Origin: Candidatus Saccharicenans sp.
Lineage (GTDB): Bacteria; Acidobacteriota; Aminicenantia; Aminicenantales; Saccharicenantaceae
Direction: 5' to 3'
DNA: 64,000 nt
NCBI GenBank assembly: GCA_030018265.1
Contig: JASEFX010000004.1
Location: 1-64,000, forward strand
Part shown: piece by piece, positions 54,414 to 64,000 of the stretch
Layout: each line of letters starts with the position of its first letter
How positions within the stretch are numbered: the stretch's first letter is position 1
Translations under genes and position numbers: made by a program
Notes under the pieces: generated by a model
Told to the model about the DNA's origin: nothing
What the model saw: only the letters and a program-made list of their open reading frames with translations
The model's database searches: none

Positions 54414-56639
54414 TTAGAAAAGTTTTTTCCTGATTTCTGCCAGTTTCTCTTTTGCCCGATTGATGTTCTCCGGGTCTTCCCCGCGAGGGTTAGACAGGTA
54501 GACTTCAAAAGCCCGGGCCGCTTCCGGCAGATGCCCAGCGCCCAGATTGGCTATCGCCAGCTGCAGATAAGCTTTCGGGCCGGGTTCGATCAGCACAAGT
54601 TTTTGCGCTATCGGCAGCGCCTGCTCGTATTCCCCGAGCAGGTTATAGACAACGGCAGCGTTCAGAGCATAAAAAGCATTATCGGGAAAATCTTTCGCAA
54701 GTCTGGCGTAAATGGAAGAAGCTTCTTTTAATCTGTTCAGACGGACGAGATTTTCCGCCTTTGAAAGCCGGAGAAATTCATTCTCGGGCTCAATGATCAG
54801 GGCCCTCTCGATGAAGGTTAAAGCTTCCTCATACTTTCCGGCTAATTCCAGAATCATCGATGAGACTACCAGCGCGTCGTAATTCTGGCTGTTGATGGCC
54901 AGAGCTTTCTCCATCGTCTGCAGCGCTTCGTCTGTCCGTCCGACCAGCATCAAAGTATGTCCGAGCTTCGACAGAAGCAGGTCGGAATCGGGAAACTTCT
55001 GTATTCCTGTCCTCAGGGTTGATATCGCCCGGTCATAATTTTTTCTGAGCCCCTGAACCCTGGCTAAATTGATGTAGCTCGATTCCACCTCCGGCGCGAG
55101 CGACAGTATTTCGGCGAAAACTTCTTCCGCCTCCGCCAGCCGGCCTCTGGTTTCCAGGTCGGCGGCTTTCTGGTAAAGCTCGATTTCCTTGAGCTTATCC
55201 TTCGGGTCAGGATGTGTCTGATCAGTGACCCTGCCTGCCACCTGAAGATACCCGAGAGAGCGCAGTCGCTCTTCTTCCTGCGGAGTTAATTTTCTCCTGG
55301 CAGAAACGCCGCTGGCTACCAGGATGAGATGCTCGAGTTTGCTCCGGAGGCGGCTGGCGGTTCTGTTTTCTGATTCTATTAAGTTGTTTTTTTCATCGGG
55401 ATCAGTCTTAAGGTGGTAAAGCTCAGGACGCGGGGACTGGATGTACTTCCAGCCTCCGTAGATGATGCCGGTGATTTCTGACCAGCCGAAATTTTCCCGC
55501 GGGAAAAAGGTTTCAAGATAAATCTCCGGATCCCGCAACTTTTTGCCGTTTAGAACTGGCCTGAGACTCTGTCCGTCAACACCTGCTTCATTTTTTATCC
55601 CGAGAAGGTCCAGGATCGTGGGCAGGATGTCGGTCAGCCTGGCCGGATATTCAATTTCCCGGCCTTCGGGCTGACCTGGAATCACCAGGATGAACGGGAC
55701 ACGGACGGACATTTCATAGAGGAAGATACCGTGCCCCTGTTCCACCTTCTCCCCAAACGCTTCGCCGTGGTCGCCGGCGATGACTACCAGAGTGCGGTCG
55801 TACTGACCGGTGATTCTCAGCTCATCTATTATCCGTCCAACATACCTGTCCATAAAGGCAATTTCCCCGTCATATGGGTCGGGGAGTTTCCAGGCAAATT
55901 CTGGAGGTGGGGTGTATGGATAATGAGGGTCGAAAAAGTGAACCCAGACAAAAAACCGATCCCGGTAATTATTCTGATACCAGCGGGCAAAAACCTCAAA
56001 AACTCTGTCAGCAGGTCTTTCCGCGTTAATCGATTTGAAAGGTTCGCCGGGCTCAAAGCTGTCGTCGTAATGGTCGAATCCCTGGTCCAGCCCGAAGCGC
56101 GAATCGAGAGTGAAAGAACTCACAAAGGCTGCTGTTCGGAAGCCATTTTCTTTCAGGATTTCTGCCAGGGTGTTGAACTCCGGCTGGAGAAAATAATTTC
56201 CGTTATTGTGGACCCCATGCCGGTAAGGATTGAGTCCCGTCAGGATTGAAGCATGCGAGGGGAGGGTCAGGGGGACCTGGCAGTAAGCATTCTTGAATTT
56301 GAATCCGGTAGAAGCTAAGTGATCCAGGTTGGGGGTGAGAGCTTTCTCGTATCCGTAACACCCGAGACGGTCAGCCCGGGTGGTGTCAAGAGTTATCAGC
56401 AGGAGATTCCAGTCCTCTCCGGTTTTGATGCGGGCTTTTCCAGAAAATTTTCCCATTAAAGCGAAAATTAAAGCGGCGATAACGATTACTGCGAGCAGTG
56501 GCAGTAACAATTTTGGAAGTCGGAAAGCAGCTTTACCCACCCCGGCCAGATTTTCCGATGGCTGAATTTCCGGCGAGGTTCTAACCGGTGATGCTGAGTC
56601 CCGCGTGGGTTTCGTTCTTTTTTTCTTTTTCTTGCTCAT
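54414..56639 (-). CDS. Sulfatase/alkaline-phosphatase-superfamily hydrolase fused to C-terminal TPR
   Basis: NLLLITLDTTRADRLGCYGYEKALTPNLDHLASTG; VPLTLPSHASILTGLNPYRHGVHNNG; VVIAGDHGEAFGEKVEQGHGIFLYE; C-terminal TPR units. Confidence 0.9.
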   Translation of the reverse strand: MSKKKKKRTKPTRDSASPVRTSPEIQPSENLAGVGKAAFRLPKLLLPLLAVIVIAALIFALMGKFSGKARIKTGEDWNLLLITLDTTRADRLGCYGYEKALTPNLDHLASTGFKFKNAYCQVPLTLPSHASILTGLNPYRHGVHNNGNYFLQPEFNTLAEILKENGFRTAAFVSSFTLDSRFGLDQGFDHYDDSFEPGEPFKSINAERPADRVFEVFARWYQNNYRDRFFVWVHFFDPHYPYTPPPEFAWKLPDPYDGEIAFMDRYVGRIIDELRITGQYDRTLVVIAGDHGEAFGEKVEQGHGIFLYEMSVRVPFILVIPGQPEGREIEYPARLTDILPTILDLLGIKNEAGVDGQSLRPVLNGKKLRDPEIYLETFFPRENFGWSEITGIIYGGWKYIQSPRPELYHLKTDPDEKNNLIESENRTASRLRSKLEHLILVASGVSARRKLTPQEEERLRSLGYLQVAGRVTDQTHPDPKDKLKEIELYQKAADLETRGRLAEAEEVFAEILSLAPEVESSYINLARVQGLRKNYDRAISTLRTGIQKFPDSDLLLSKLGHTLMLVGRTDEALQTMEKALAINSQNYDALVVSSMILELAGKYEEALTFIERALIIEPENEFLRLSKAENLVRLNRLKEASSIYARLAKDFPDNAFYALNAAVVYNLLGEYEQALPIAQKLVLIEPGPKAYLQLAIANLGAGHLPEAARAFEVYLSNPRGEDPENINRAKEKLAEIRKKLF

Positions 56640-56847
56640 AGCCGGTCTCTAAGCTCCTTAAGTCTTAATCATTATAACCCGTGCGGCTTGTTTCCCCAAA
56701 CCGTCTGTTTAATTTTGTCCTTTAAAGAATCTGAGAAAAAAATTTCTGCAACGACGTCTCCTGTTATGCTTGAAAATAATCGGCAAACACTTCCTGAAAC
56801 CAACGATTCTCTGCCGGAAGGCTTACGGTCGATGTTTTTGAGATGAT

Positions 56848-58227
56848 TTGTTGAGTGATAAAACAATGAGCGGATCACAGCTGGTCACCAGGATGTTTGA
56901 AGTGATAGGCGAGGCGCTTCAGGTGGACCACTTCCAGCTGGTGGTTTTTGATTACCGGCAGCGGCCGTTTTTCCAGCAGATCAGGGGGAAAAAGCCGCTT
57001 CTCTCAGAAAATCAGCGGACAGGTTTGGTCAACCGGGCTCTGCTGGCGAAAGAATTTCTTTCGGATCGGGTGGACCAGGGCCGGGATTTCTTAGCGGCCT
57101 GTTATCCTTTCTGTCTTCGCGACCGGGTGGCCGGGTTTGCCTATCTGGAAAAGCATCGGCCAGGCGCGGCTCTCACTGAAACCGACCGGGATATTCTGGC
57201 TTCAGCTCTGCCGATCGTCAGAATGCTCACCCGGGAGTGCTCGCCGCCGGAAGAGGTTGTGGTGCAGCCGGATAACACCGACCTGGAATTTCTCGGGTTG
57301 AGCCAGCCTTTTAAGTTAATAAAAGAACTCATAGAGAAAGTTAAAGACGTCAATTCGCCGGTGTTGATCACCGGAGAGAGCGGCACCGGAAAAGAGCTCA
57401 TCGCCAGACTTATCCACCACAGCGGAAGCCGCAGGAGCGGTCAGTTTGTCGCGGTTAACTGCAGCGCGATACCGGATAATCTTCTGGAATCGGAGTTGTT
57501 CGGTTACTGCCGCGGCGCCTTCACCGGGGCGCTCAGGGATAAAGTCGGGCTGGTGGAGGAAGCCAGCGGCGGAACATTTTTTCTCGATGAAGTGGGGGAT
57601 CTTTCGCTTCCACTGCAGGCAAAAATTCTCCGGGTGCTGCAGGAGAAAGAAATCCGGCGGCTGGGTGAAAATCGCAGCCGTCGGGTGGATGTGAGGTTCA
57701 TCAGCGCGACCAACCGCTGCCTGGAACACGAGGTGGCGGCCGGGCGTTTCCGTCAGGATCTATACTTCCGCCTGAGAATAGTGACCATCGAAGTGCCGCC
57801 GCTCCGTCAGAGACAGGAGGATATTCTGGTGCTGGTCAACCATTTTCTCGATAAATATTCAAGGGAAATGAACAGAGCGAGAGCTTTTTTCTCTCCAGCT
57901 GCGCTCGAACTTCTGCTTAAATACGACTGGCCGGGTAACGTGCGACAGCTTCAAAACGAAATCCAGCGGGCGCTGGTGCTGGCCGGAGATTCCCTGGTGC
58001 TTGGGGAGGAGCTTCTTTCAGAGGAAATAAGAAAGTCGAAGGAAAAACCCCTTCCTGACCGATGGGATTATTCCCGGGCTAAAGCCGAATTTGAGAAAAA
58101 ATTTCTCGGCGAAGCTCTGCGCCATTTCAATTTTCACCGTGCCAGAACCGCCGCGGCGATCGGGTTGACCCGTCAGGGCCTTTTCCGTTTGATAAAAAAA
58201 TACGGACTTGACCGGGAAACCAACTGA
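56848..58227 (+). CDS. Sigma54-dependent transcriptional activator (GAF-like sensor, AAA+, Fis-type HTH)
   Basis: LITGESGTGKELIARLIH (Walker A); FGYCRGAFTGALRDKVGLVEEASGGTFFLDEVGDL (GAFTGA); C-terminal ARTAAAIGLTRQGLFRLIKKYGL. Confidence 0.94.
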   Translation: MLSDKTMSGSQLVTRMFEVIGEALQVDHFQLVVFDYRQRPFFQQIRGKKPLLSENQRTGLVNRALLAKEFLSDRVDQGRDFLAACYPFCLRDRVAGFAYLEKHRPGAALTETDRDILASALPIVRMLTRECSPPEEVVVQPDNTDLEFLGLSQPFKLIKELIEKVKDVNSPVLITGESGTGKELIARLIHHSGSRRSGQFVAVNCSAIPDNLLESELFGYCRGAFTGALRDKVGLVEEASGGTFFLDEVGDLSLPLQAKILRVLQEKEIRRLGENRSRRVDVRFISATNRCLEHEVAAGRFRQDLYFRLRIVTIEVPPLRQRQEDILVLVNHFLDKYSREMNRARAFFSPAALELLLKYDWPGNVRQLQNEIQRALVLAGDSLVLGEELLSEEIRKSKEKPLPDRWDYSRAKAEFEKKFLGEALRHFNFHRARTAAAIGLTRQGLFRLIKKYGLDRETN

Positions 58228-58266
58228 GTTGAAGCGCTCGCGCTTTTCTGTTAAATTCAGAAGGCC

Positions 58267-58581
58267 ATGGAAAATCGGGAAAAAAAGGAAAAGGCCGGAG
58301 GAGTTTTTGAGGTTGTCTGCCCGCATTGCGGCGCCCGGCTCTGGGTTGATCCGGCGCTGGAGGAAATCATCCAGTCGGAAAAAGGCCCGAAAAAGAAAGC
58401 CTCTTTTGACGAGCTTCTGCAGAAGGAAAAAAAGAAATTAGAAGAGATCGGACAGAAATTTGAAGCCACGGCTGAGCTCCGCCAGAAAAAGCTCGAACAG
58501 GCAAAGAAAGCCTTTGAACAGGCGCTCAGCCGGCTGGATGAGCTGGAAGAAGAGGTCAAAGAGGACAAAGAAACCGAATAG
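58267..58581 (+). CDS. Small CxxC zinc-ribbon/coiled-coil protein
   Basis: VVCPHCGARLWVDPALEEI followed by Lys/Glu-rich coiled coil. Confidence 0.65.
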   Translation: MENREKKEKAGGVFEVVCPHCGARLWVDPALEEIIQSEKGPKKKASFDELLQKEKKKLEEIGQKFEATAELRQKKLEQAKKAFEQALSRLDELEEEVKEDKETE

Positions 58582-58593
58582 CGCTGGCCGGGT

Positions 58594-60030
58594 TCAACTT
58601 CCAGGCTGGGTTTCGTCCTCACGAATCCTTCTGGCGATGGTAAAACCGGTGAAGCCGAAGATGGCCAGGATGATTACTGCCAGATAATTGGAAAAAGCCC
58701 AGAAGAGGTAGGAAAAAGTCGGCACCCCGAGCGTTCCGGTGATGTAGACTCCAGCCATGCTCCAGGGAATCAGCGGAACTATTATCCCGCCGCTCTCCTC
58801 GATTATCCTTGAGAGGTTCTTTGCTGCCAGCCCCTTTTTTCTGTAAGCATCAGACAGAAGCTCGGCCGGGATGATCATCGAGAGGTAGGAGCTGCCGGTG
58901 ATCAGCGCAGCTAAAATGGTCGTGCCGATCGTGGTCAGGACCAGGCTCCAGACGCGGTCGGCGAATTTCATGATTTTTTCCAGTAGTGCCGCTAACATAC
59001 CGGTCTTCTGCATGATCCCGCCGAAGCTAAAAGCGGTGAACGCGACCAGCTGGGTTTCCATCATGCTCATCAGACCGCCGCGAGAAATCAGACGGTCGAC
59101 GGCTTCTAGTCCGGTTGAAGCGGAGTATCCTGAGTTGACCGCCTGGGCCACCTGCACCAGGCTGGTTTTCTGGAAAATTACGGCCAGTGCCGCCGCCACC
59201 ACCGATGAAATCAGCATGCCCGGAATCGTGGGCTTTTTGGTAAAGGCGTAATAAAAGACAATCAGAATGGGTATCAGCAGCAGCAGGTTAAAGTTAAAGT
59301 TGCTTTCCAGGGTGGAAGTGATCTGCTGGATTTTCTGCCGGTCAAAATCCGCTCCGCCGTACTGCAGTCCCATAAAAAAATAGATTACCAGACCGATCAG
59401 CCAGGCTGGAGTGGCTGACCAGAACATGTGCTTGATGTGGTCGAAAAGGTTCGACCCGGCTGTTACCGCCGCCAGGTTGGGAATATCTGAGAGCGGCGAC
59501 ATTTTGTCCCCGAAATAAGCTCCGGCCACTATCGCCCCGGCCGCCGGACCGAGAGGGATGCCGAGTCCGATGGCGATTCCGATGAAAGCCACCCCGAGGG
59601 TTCCGATGGTTCCCCAGGAAGTGCCGCAGGCTAAGGAAGTCAGAGTGCAGACGACACAGGCAGTCACCAGAAAATATTTCGGAGAGATAATTTTCAGTCC
59701 GTAATAGATGATCATCGGTATGGTTCCGCTGGCGATCCAGGAAGCCACCAGCACGCCTACCGAGAGCATGATCAGGATGGCCGGGAGAGCTTTTCTGATG
59801 CTCTCGACAATTCCCGCTTCCATTTCTTTCCAGGAGAACCCGAGCCAGGCTCCAAGACAGGCGGTGATGAAGGCGGCGGCAATGAGCAGCACTTGAGCTT
59901 TTATGCGATAAACACCGTAACCGATACCCAGCAGCAGCGCCATCGAGATTAGCGGAATCAGAGCTATCCCGAAAGAAGGTTTCCTCGGGCCTTTCTGGTT
60001 TTCAGTCTCGAGTTTTTCTTTTTCTTCCAT
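58594..60030 (-). CDS. NhaC-family Na+/H+ antiporter
   Basis: LACGTSWGTIGTLGVAFIGIAIGLGIPLGPAAGAIVAGAYFGDKMSPLSDIPNLAAVTAG is diagnostic of NhaC-type antiporters. Confidence 0.93.
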   Translation of the reverse strand: MEEKEKLETENQKGPRKPSFGIALIPLISMALLLGIGYGVYRIKAQVLLIAAAFITACLGAWLGFSWKEMEAGIVESIRKALPAILIMLSVGVLVASWIASGTIPMIIYYGLKIISPKYFLVTACVVCTLTSLACGTSWGTIGTLGVAFIGIAIGLGIPLGPAAGAIVAGAYFGDKMSPLSDIPNLAAVTAGSNLFDHIKHMFWSATPAWLIGLVIYFFMGLQYGGADFDRQKIQQITSTLESNFNFNLLLLIPILIVFYYAFTKKPTIPGMLISSVVAAALAVIFQKTSLVQVAQAVNSGYSASTGLEAVDRLISRGGLMSMMETQLVAFTAFSFGGIMQKTGMLAALLEKIMKFADRVWSLVLTTIGTTILAALITGSSYLSMIIPAELLSDAYRKKGLAAKNLSRIIEESGGIIVPLIPWSMAGVYITGTLGVPTFSYLFWAFSNYLAVIILAIFGFTGFTIARRIREDETQPGS

Positions 60031-60077
60031 CGGATAATCTCCTGAAGCGACCGGAAGATACCCGGCCTGAGTCGGAC

Positions 60078-61286
60078 TTAAACAGCGAAAGTGCCGCGGG
60101 CAAGAAGCTCTCCTTCCCGCATCATCAGGCGACCGCGGCTGAATACATAGCGGAGGTTCAGTTGATCGTCCAGCAGCAGGAGGTCAGCGTCGTAGCCTGG
60201 AAGCAGTTTCCCCTTGCCTGGCAGTTTATAAAAGGAAGCCGCATTCCCGCCAAAAACTGCTGCTGCCTCTTCCAGTGTCAGTATGTTGTTTCTTACGATT
60301 TCGCGGAAGGTTCTGAGGAAATCTTTCTGACTGGCCACGGTCAGCGCCTTCAACCTGCCTTTTTCGTCGAACACTGGAAGGCTTCCGTTCGCGTCAGAGC
60401 TAACGGTCACCTGAGTGAGCGGCAGCCCGAGTGACTTAATTTGTTCGAGCGCTTCCGGCACGCTCACTTCATCCGGGTCATAAGGCTCGGGACCGCAGGT
60501 AAAATCCACGAATCCGCCCCTTCGAATCCATTCCAGAGCCTGGGAGAACAGATAGCGGTTGCGGTTGGCGTGAGTGGCAATCACCTGGGAGATGGGGAGT
60601 TCGCTCTCTTCCAGCATCCGGAATAAATAATCCAGACCGCGGCGGCCGTCACCCAGATGGAAATGTGCCACTCCGGCCTTCCCGCCTAGCATGCCCCCGA
60701 CGCGGCATTCTGCCACCAGCTGCAGGAATTGTTCGAAGGTCGGCTGCGAGGAGCGGTGGTCGGATAGAGCGATTTCACCAGCTCCGATCACTTTATCGAT
60801 CAGCGCCAGGTCGGAGCGGACGCTTCCGGTGATGGTCGGGGTTGGAAGGTTGTAGGCTCCGGTGTAGATCCAGGTGCTGAGGCCTTCGATCTCCAGCGCT
60901 CGTGCTTTCGCCAGCAGCGAGCTCATATGTCTGGTAACGCTGTCGGTGCCGAGACAGCCTATCACTGTGGTGACCCCGCAGCTCAGGCAATCTTCGACCC
61001 TGATTTCAGGCGCTCTGGTGGCCGGGCCGCCTTCGCCTCCACCGCCGATGAGGTGAACGTGAGGGTCTATGAAACCAGGGATGGCCATCAGCCCGCGACC
61101 TTCGATGACCGAGGTCTCCACGCCTTCGATTATTATTTTTCCAGGAGTTGATATAGCAGCGATTTTCTCTCCGGCTATCAGCAAGTCCTGAAGAGCGGTC
61201 TGTTGAGCCCCGGCAATTTTTATGTTTTTAATCAACGTAAACATGCTTCCCTCGCTTTCATTCTGGCAATAAATTAACATTCTCAA
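60078..61286 (-). CDS. iadA: Beta-aspartyl-peptidase (isoaspartyl dipeptidase)
   Basis: GLMAIPGFIDPHVHLIGGGGEGGPATRAPEI; SLLAKARALEIEGLSTWIYTGAYNLPTPTITGSVR; GKAGVAHFHLGDG; VTVSSDANGSLP. Confidence 0.92.
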   Translation of the reverse strand: MRMLIYCQNESEGSMFTLIKNIKIAGAQQTALQDLLIAGEKIAAISTPGKIIIEGVETSVIEGRGLMAIPGFIDPHVHLIGGGGEGGPATRAPEIRVEDCLSCGVTTVIGCLGTDSVTRHMSSLLAKARALEIEGLSTWIYTGAYNLPTPTITGSVRSDLALIDKVIGAGEIALSDHRSSQPTFEQFLQLVAECRVGGMLGGKAGVAHFHLGDGRRGLDYLFRMLEESELPISQVIATHANRNRYLFSQALEWIRRGGFVDFTCGPEPYDPDEVSVPEALEQIKSLGLPLTQVTVSSDANGSLPVFDEKGRLKALTVASQKDFLRTFREIVRNNILTLEEAAAVFGGNAASFYKLPGKGKLLPGYDADLLLLDDQLNLRYVFSRGRLMMREGELLARGTFAV

Positions 61287-61482
61287 ATCTCTCTGGCAAG
61301 AAAATTTCTTAAGTTACGGGGGCGGAAAAGAATAAATATGGAGGGGAGATGAACATTTTTGCCATCCGCTGGTTTCATAAACGAGTAAGTAAAGGGCGAG
61401 CGAAAAGACCTCAGGTCTGAAAATCTGAAAGAGCGATAGAGCCCGGCTTTTGAAACTTCTGGAATAACATGGAGGAGAGTTT

Positions 61483-61879
61483 ATGTCTTTTGCGCGGAGT
61501 CTCGCCCGCAACCGTGCTGAAGCCGAAGATACCTGCCAGGATATGATTCTTCAGATGCTCAGGCACCTTGACCGCATAGAAGAAATTTCAAACTTGGAAA
61601 GCTTGGCTTTTACCATACTTTACTGGAAGTGCCTGGACCAGCTCAGGAGACGCCGGCGTTTTCTGAATTTTTTACCGCAGCGCGGGTGAAGCCTGTCAAT
61701 CGGGTGTTGAGGATAATCCAGCAAACAGACTGGAGGAAGCCATAAGCGAAAATCTTTTGAGCCGGCTGAGCACCACTGAAGGAACCTGTCTTTTCCTCTA
61801 CTGTTTCCTTCAGGCTGAAAGACAGATCGAGCTGATAGATACTGCACGCTCTGAAAAGCAAGCGGGAAATTTCGTGTAA
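61483..61879 (+). pseudogene. Frameshifted ECF-type RNA polymerase sigma factor remnant
   Basis: Frame 1: SFARSLARNRAEAEDTCQDMILQMLRHLDRIEEISNLESLAFTILYWKCLDQLRRRRR (region 2-like), stop near 61689; continuation in another frame AGEACQSGVEDNPANRLEEAISENLLSRLSTTEGTCLFLYCFLQAERQIELI to TAA near 61879. Confidence 0.6.
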
Positions 61880-61936
61880 TTGTCCGTTAAGAATCATTTT
61901 GAAAATCAAGTTTTAATGGGCTAAAATAAATAGCCC

Positions 61937-62704
61937 ATGCAGAAGACCTTTGAGGAAGAACTCAAAAGTTTTGAGAAAGTCATCCAGCGATTAAGCAGTC
62001 TGGCACTCTTCCCGAAAAAACTGGTGGTGAAGGGAGCCGAAAATTTTGTGCGGGAAGGACCGAACATCCTGGTCGGCAATCACGTCGGCAGTTATAAGGA
62101 CGTGGCCGTCCTCTTCAAGATCGTCCCGCGGCCGATTTTCTTCACCGCCAACAGGATGATCTTTTCCAGGGATGAATTCAGCTTCCTGGTGAAAAAACAT
62201 CTGCAACGGAGCCTGAAGAGTGCCGGTTTGCTGGTCCACTTTTTCCTCGCGCCTTTTTTCACACTTTTCGTACGATATGTTTCTTCCAACATAGCCAGGG
62301 TCGGCTACATCCCGGTGGACCTCTATCAGGGAAGGGCGGCAGCCGTTAGAAAATGCCAGGAATACCTGAAGGTTGGCCGGGCTATCGTCGCTCTGCAGGG
62401 GCGTGGTCACTTTACTGACGGAGATCCGAATCCCTATGTTCCCGGGTTTCGCGCTGGAGCCGCGGTGATGGCTTACAATCTCTATAAAGAAGATGGGATT
62501 GATGTTCCGGTAACCCCGCTCGCTATATTCGGCACACATATTCCGTTTGGCGTTCCGGCCACCATTCGGGTAAATGTGGGAAGACCGATGTACATCAGCC
62601 AGCACTGGGTCGAAAGTGACAGCCATCAAACTATAGAGAATTTTCGCCGGGCTCTCGAACGCACGGTCAACCGGCTTTTTATCGAGCTTCTGACAGGCCG
62701 GTAA
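61937..62704 (+). CDS. PlsC-like lysophospholipid/glycerol-phosphate acyltransferase
   Basis: GPNILVGNHVGSYKDVAVLFKIVPRPIFFTANRMIFSRDEFSFLVKK; GRAIVALQGRGHFTDGDPNPYVPGFRAGAAVMAYN; VPVTPLAIFGTHIP. Confidence 0.8.
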   Translation: MQKTFEEELKSFEKVIQRLSSLALFPKKLVVKGAENFVREGPNILVGNHVGSYKDVAVLFKIVPRPIFFTANRMIFSRDEFSFLVKKHLQRSLKSAGLLVHFFLAPFFTLFVRYVSSNIARVGYIPVDLYQGRAAAVRKCQEYLKVGRAIVALQGRGHFTDGDPNPYVPGFRAGAAVMAYNLYKEDGIDVPVTPLAIFGTHIPFGVPATIRVNVGRPMYISQHWVESDSHQTIENFRRALERTVNRLFIELLTGR

Positions 62705-62758
62705 TCGGCCGGATAGACATAAATTTTCTTAAGCTAATTCAGTCAAGGAGAAGGATTC

Positions 62759-64000
62759 ATGTTCAAAGGACATCCGAAGGGACTGTTTGTGGCTTTCTTC
62801 GCCAACATGGGCGAACGTTTCGGTTTCTACACGATGGTCAGCATCTTCGTGCTGTTCCTGCAGGCGAAGTATGGTTTCACCGCCGGTCAGGCCAGCGTCA
62901 CCTACGCCACCTTTATGTTCTTTGTCTATTTCTTCCCGCTGCTCGGCGGATTCCTGGCTGACCGCGTTCTTGGTTATGGACGGACGATCAGCCTCGGGCT
63001 GGTGGTCATGTTTCTCGGTTATCTGCTTCTGGCTCTACCCACGAGATTTCAGACAGGGTTCGCCGTGGTGGTGGCGGCGCTGGCCACGATTGCTCTCGGT
63101 ACCGGATTGTTCAAGGGCAACCTGCAGGCACTGGTGGGCAATCTTTATGACGACCCGAAATATAGCCAGCTTAGAGATAGAGCTTTTACCATTTTTTACA
63201 TGGGCATCAACATCGGAGCGATGTTCGCTCCGTCGGCTTCGGAAGTGGTATCGAATTTCATTCTGAAAAAGAACAACTTCTTTTACGATGCGAGAATACC
63301 GGCTCTTGCCCATGATTTTCTCTCGGGAAAACTCGAGGATGTAAACCAGCTGCTGGAACTGGCTCAGAGACAGAATCCGGCCATAACCCTTGACAGTTTG
63401 AGACAGTTTGCCGAGACCTATCTGGGGACGCTCAGCAAATCCTACCATTTTGGCTTTGGCGTGGCCTGCCTGAGTTTGATAGCCTCGATGCTCATTTTCT
63501 GGGGGTTCAGGAAATACTACCGCCACGCTGATGTCACAGAAAAGCAGAAAGAAAAGTCGGAAGAACTCAAATCTCAGGTTATCGAGCTTACTCCCGAACA
63601 GACAAGAGAACGGCTGGTGGCTCTGGGTCTGGTGTTTCTGGTGGTAATTTTCTTCTGGATGGCCTTCCATCAGTCAGCCGTGACCATGACTTACTTCGCT
63701 CGCGACTACACAGTGAAACAGGTTGATAAACTGACCAACCTCTGGTTTGACCTGGGCGGGCTGCTGCCGCTGTTTCTGTCGATAGTCGGGCTGGTGTTTG
63801 CTCTCAAAAAGAGTGTTTCCAGAGGTGGTCGGATAGCCGGCGCCCTGGCTTTTATCATATTCGGCGTGCTGACTTACCTGCGGTATCAGAGCTATCCTGA
63901 AGTCAGCCCCTTCCAGCCCCAGAGATTTCAGCACTTCAACCCCTTCTTCATCGTGGCTCTGTCGCCGCTCATCATCGGGCTTTTTGGTTATCTGAACAAA
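62759..64000 (+). CDS. POT/PTR-family peptide MFS transporter, partial (3' end beyond window)
   Basis: Manual translation from ATG 62759: MFKGHPKGLFVAFFANMGERFGFYTMVSIFVLFLQAKYGFTAGQASVTYATFMFFVYFFPLLGGFLADRVLGYGRTISLGLVVMFLGYLLLA... TGLFKGNLQALVGNLYDDPKYSQLRDRAFTIFYMGINIGAMFAP; open to the window edge. Absent from the ORF track. Confidence 0.92.
   Translation, partial: MFKGHPKGLFVAFFANMGERFGFYTMVSIFVLFLQAKYGFTAGQASVTYATFMFFVYFFPLLGGFLADRVLGYGRTISLGLVVMFLGYLLLALPTRFQTGFAVVVAALATIALGTGLFKGNLQALVGNLYDDPKYSQLRDRAFTIFYMGINIGAMFAPSASEVVSNFILKKNNFFYDARIPALAHDFLSGKLEDVNQLLELAQRQNPAITLDSLRQFAETYLGTLSKSYHFGFGVACLSLIASMLIFWGFRKYYRHADVTEKQKEKSEELKSQVIELTPEQTRERLVALGLVFLVVIFFWMAFHQSAVTMTYFARDYTVKQVDKLTNLWFDLGGLLPLFLSIVGLVFALKKSVSRGGRIAGALAFIIFGVLTYLRYQSYPEVSPFQPQRFQHFNPFFIVALSPLIIGLFGYLNK

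Overview
64-kb window of a bacterial chromosome. The gene repertoire (Tat-exported Gfo/Idh/MocA oxidoreductases, DUF1080, ThuA, HEAT-repeat proteins, OPT and POT peptide transporters, sulfatase-TPR) resembles uncultured Aminicenantes/Acidobacteria-like heterotrophs; this taxonomic guess is inference only. Two CDSs run off the window edges and are missing from the ORF track: a Cas10/Csm1 gene (minus, 1425 to <1) and a POT-family peptide transporter (plus, 62759 to >64000). Main content, left to right: a type III CRISPR edge (Cas10 plus an NE0113/TIGR02584-type CARF protein); a Tat-Gfo/Idh/MocA + HEAT pair; an OPT transporter; a P-II gene beside a decayed DUF1538 gene; a serine hydrolase; a cytosolic Gfo/Idh/MocA + sugar isomerase pair; a translationally coupled response regulator-HEAT-GT2-YaiO-like barrel operon; a Tat-Gfo/Idh/MocA followed by a 7-heme cytochrome c, a cytochrome-b-like membrane protein and ApbE; discoidin-like + Agl23-like genes; class II aldolase; a ThuA/DUF1080/Gfo operon; a Tat-like radical SAM protein; CysQ; an AT-rich DpnII-like restriction-modification island whose methyltransferase looks internally duplicated; a phytoene-desaturase-like oxidoreductase; a HEAT-DUF1080 fusion with its own Tat-Gfo/Idh/MocA; GH28, S10 peptidase, two tandem paralogous beta-barrel proteins, GH29, sulfatase-TPR, a sigma54 activator, NhaC, IadA, a broken ECF sigma factor and an acyltransferase. 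The most interesting non-coding signal is an ungapped ~78-bp repeat with a 34-nt identical core, placed just upstream of the predicted -35 boxes of two unrelated minus-strand genes. No CRISPR array, tRNA or rRNA was recognised. All calls come from reading the sequence; no database search was run.
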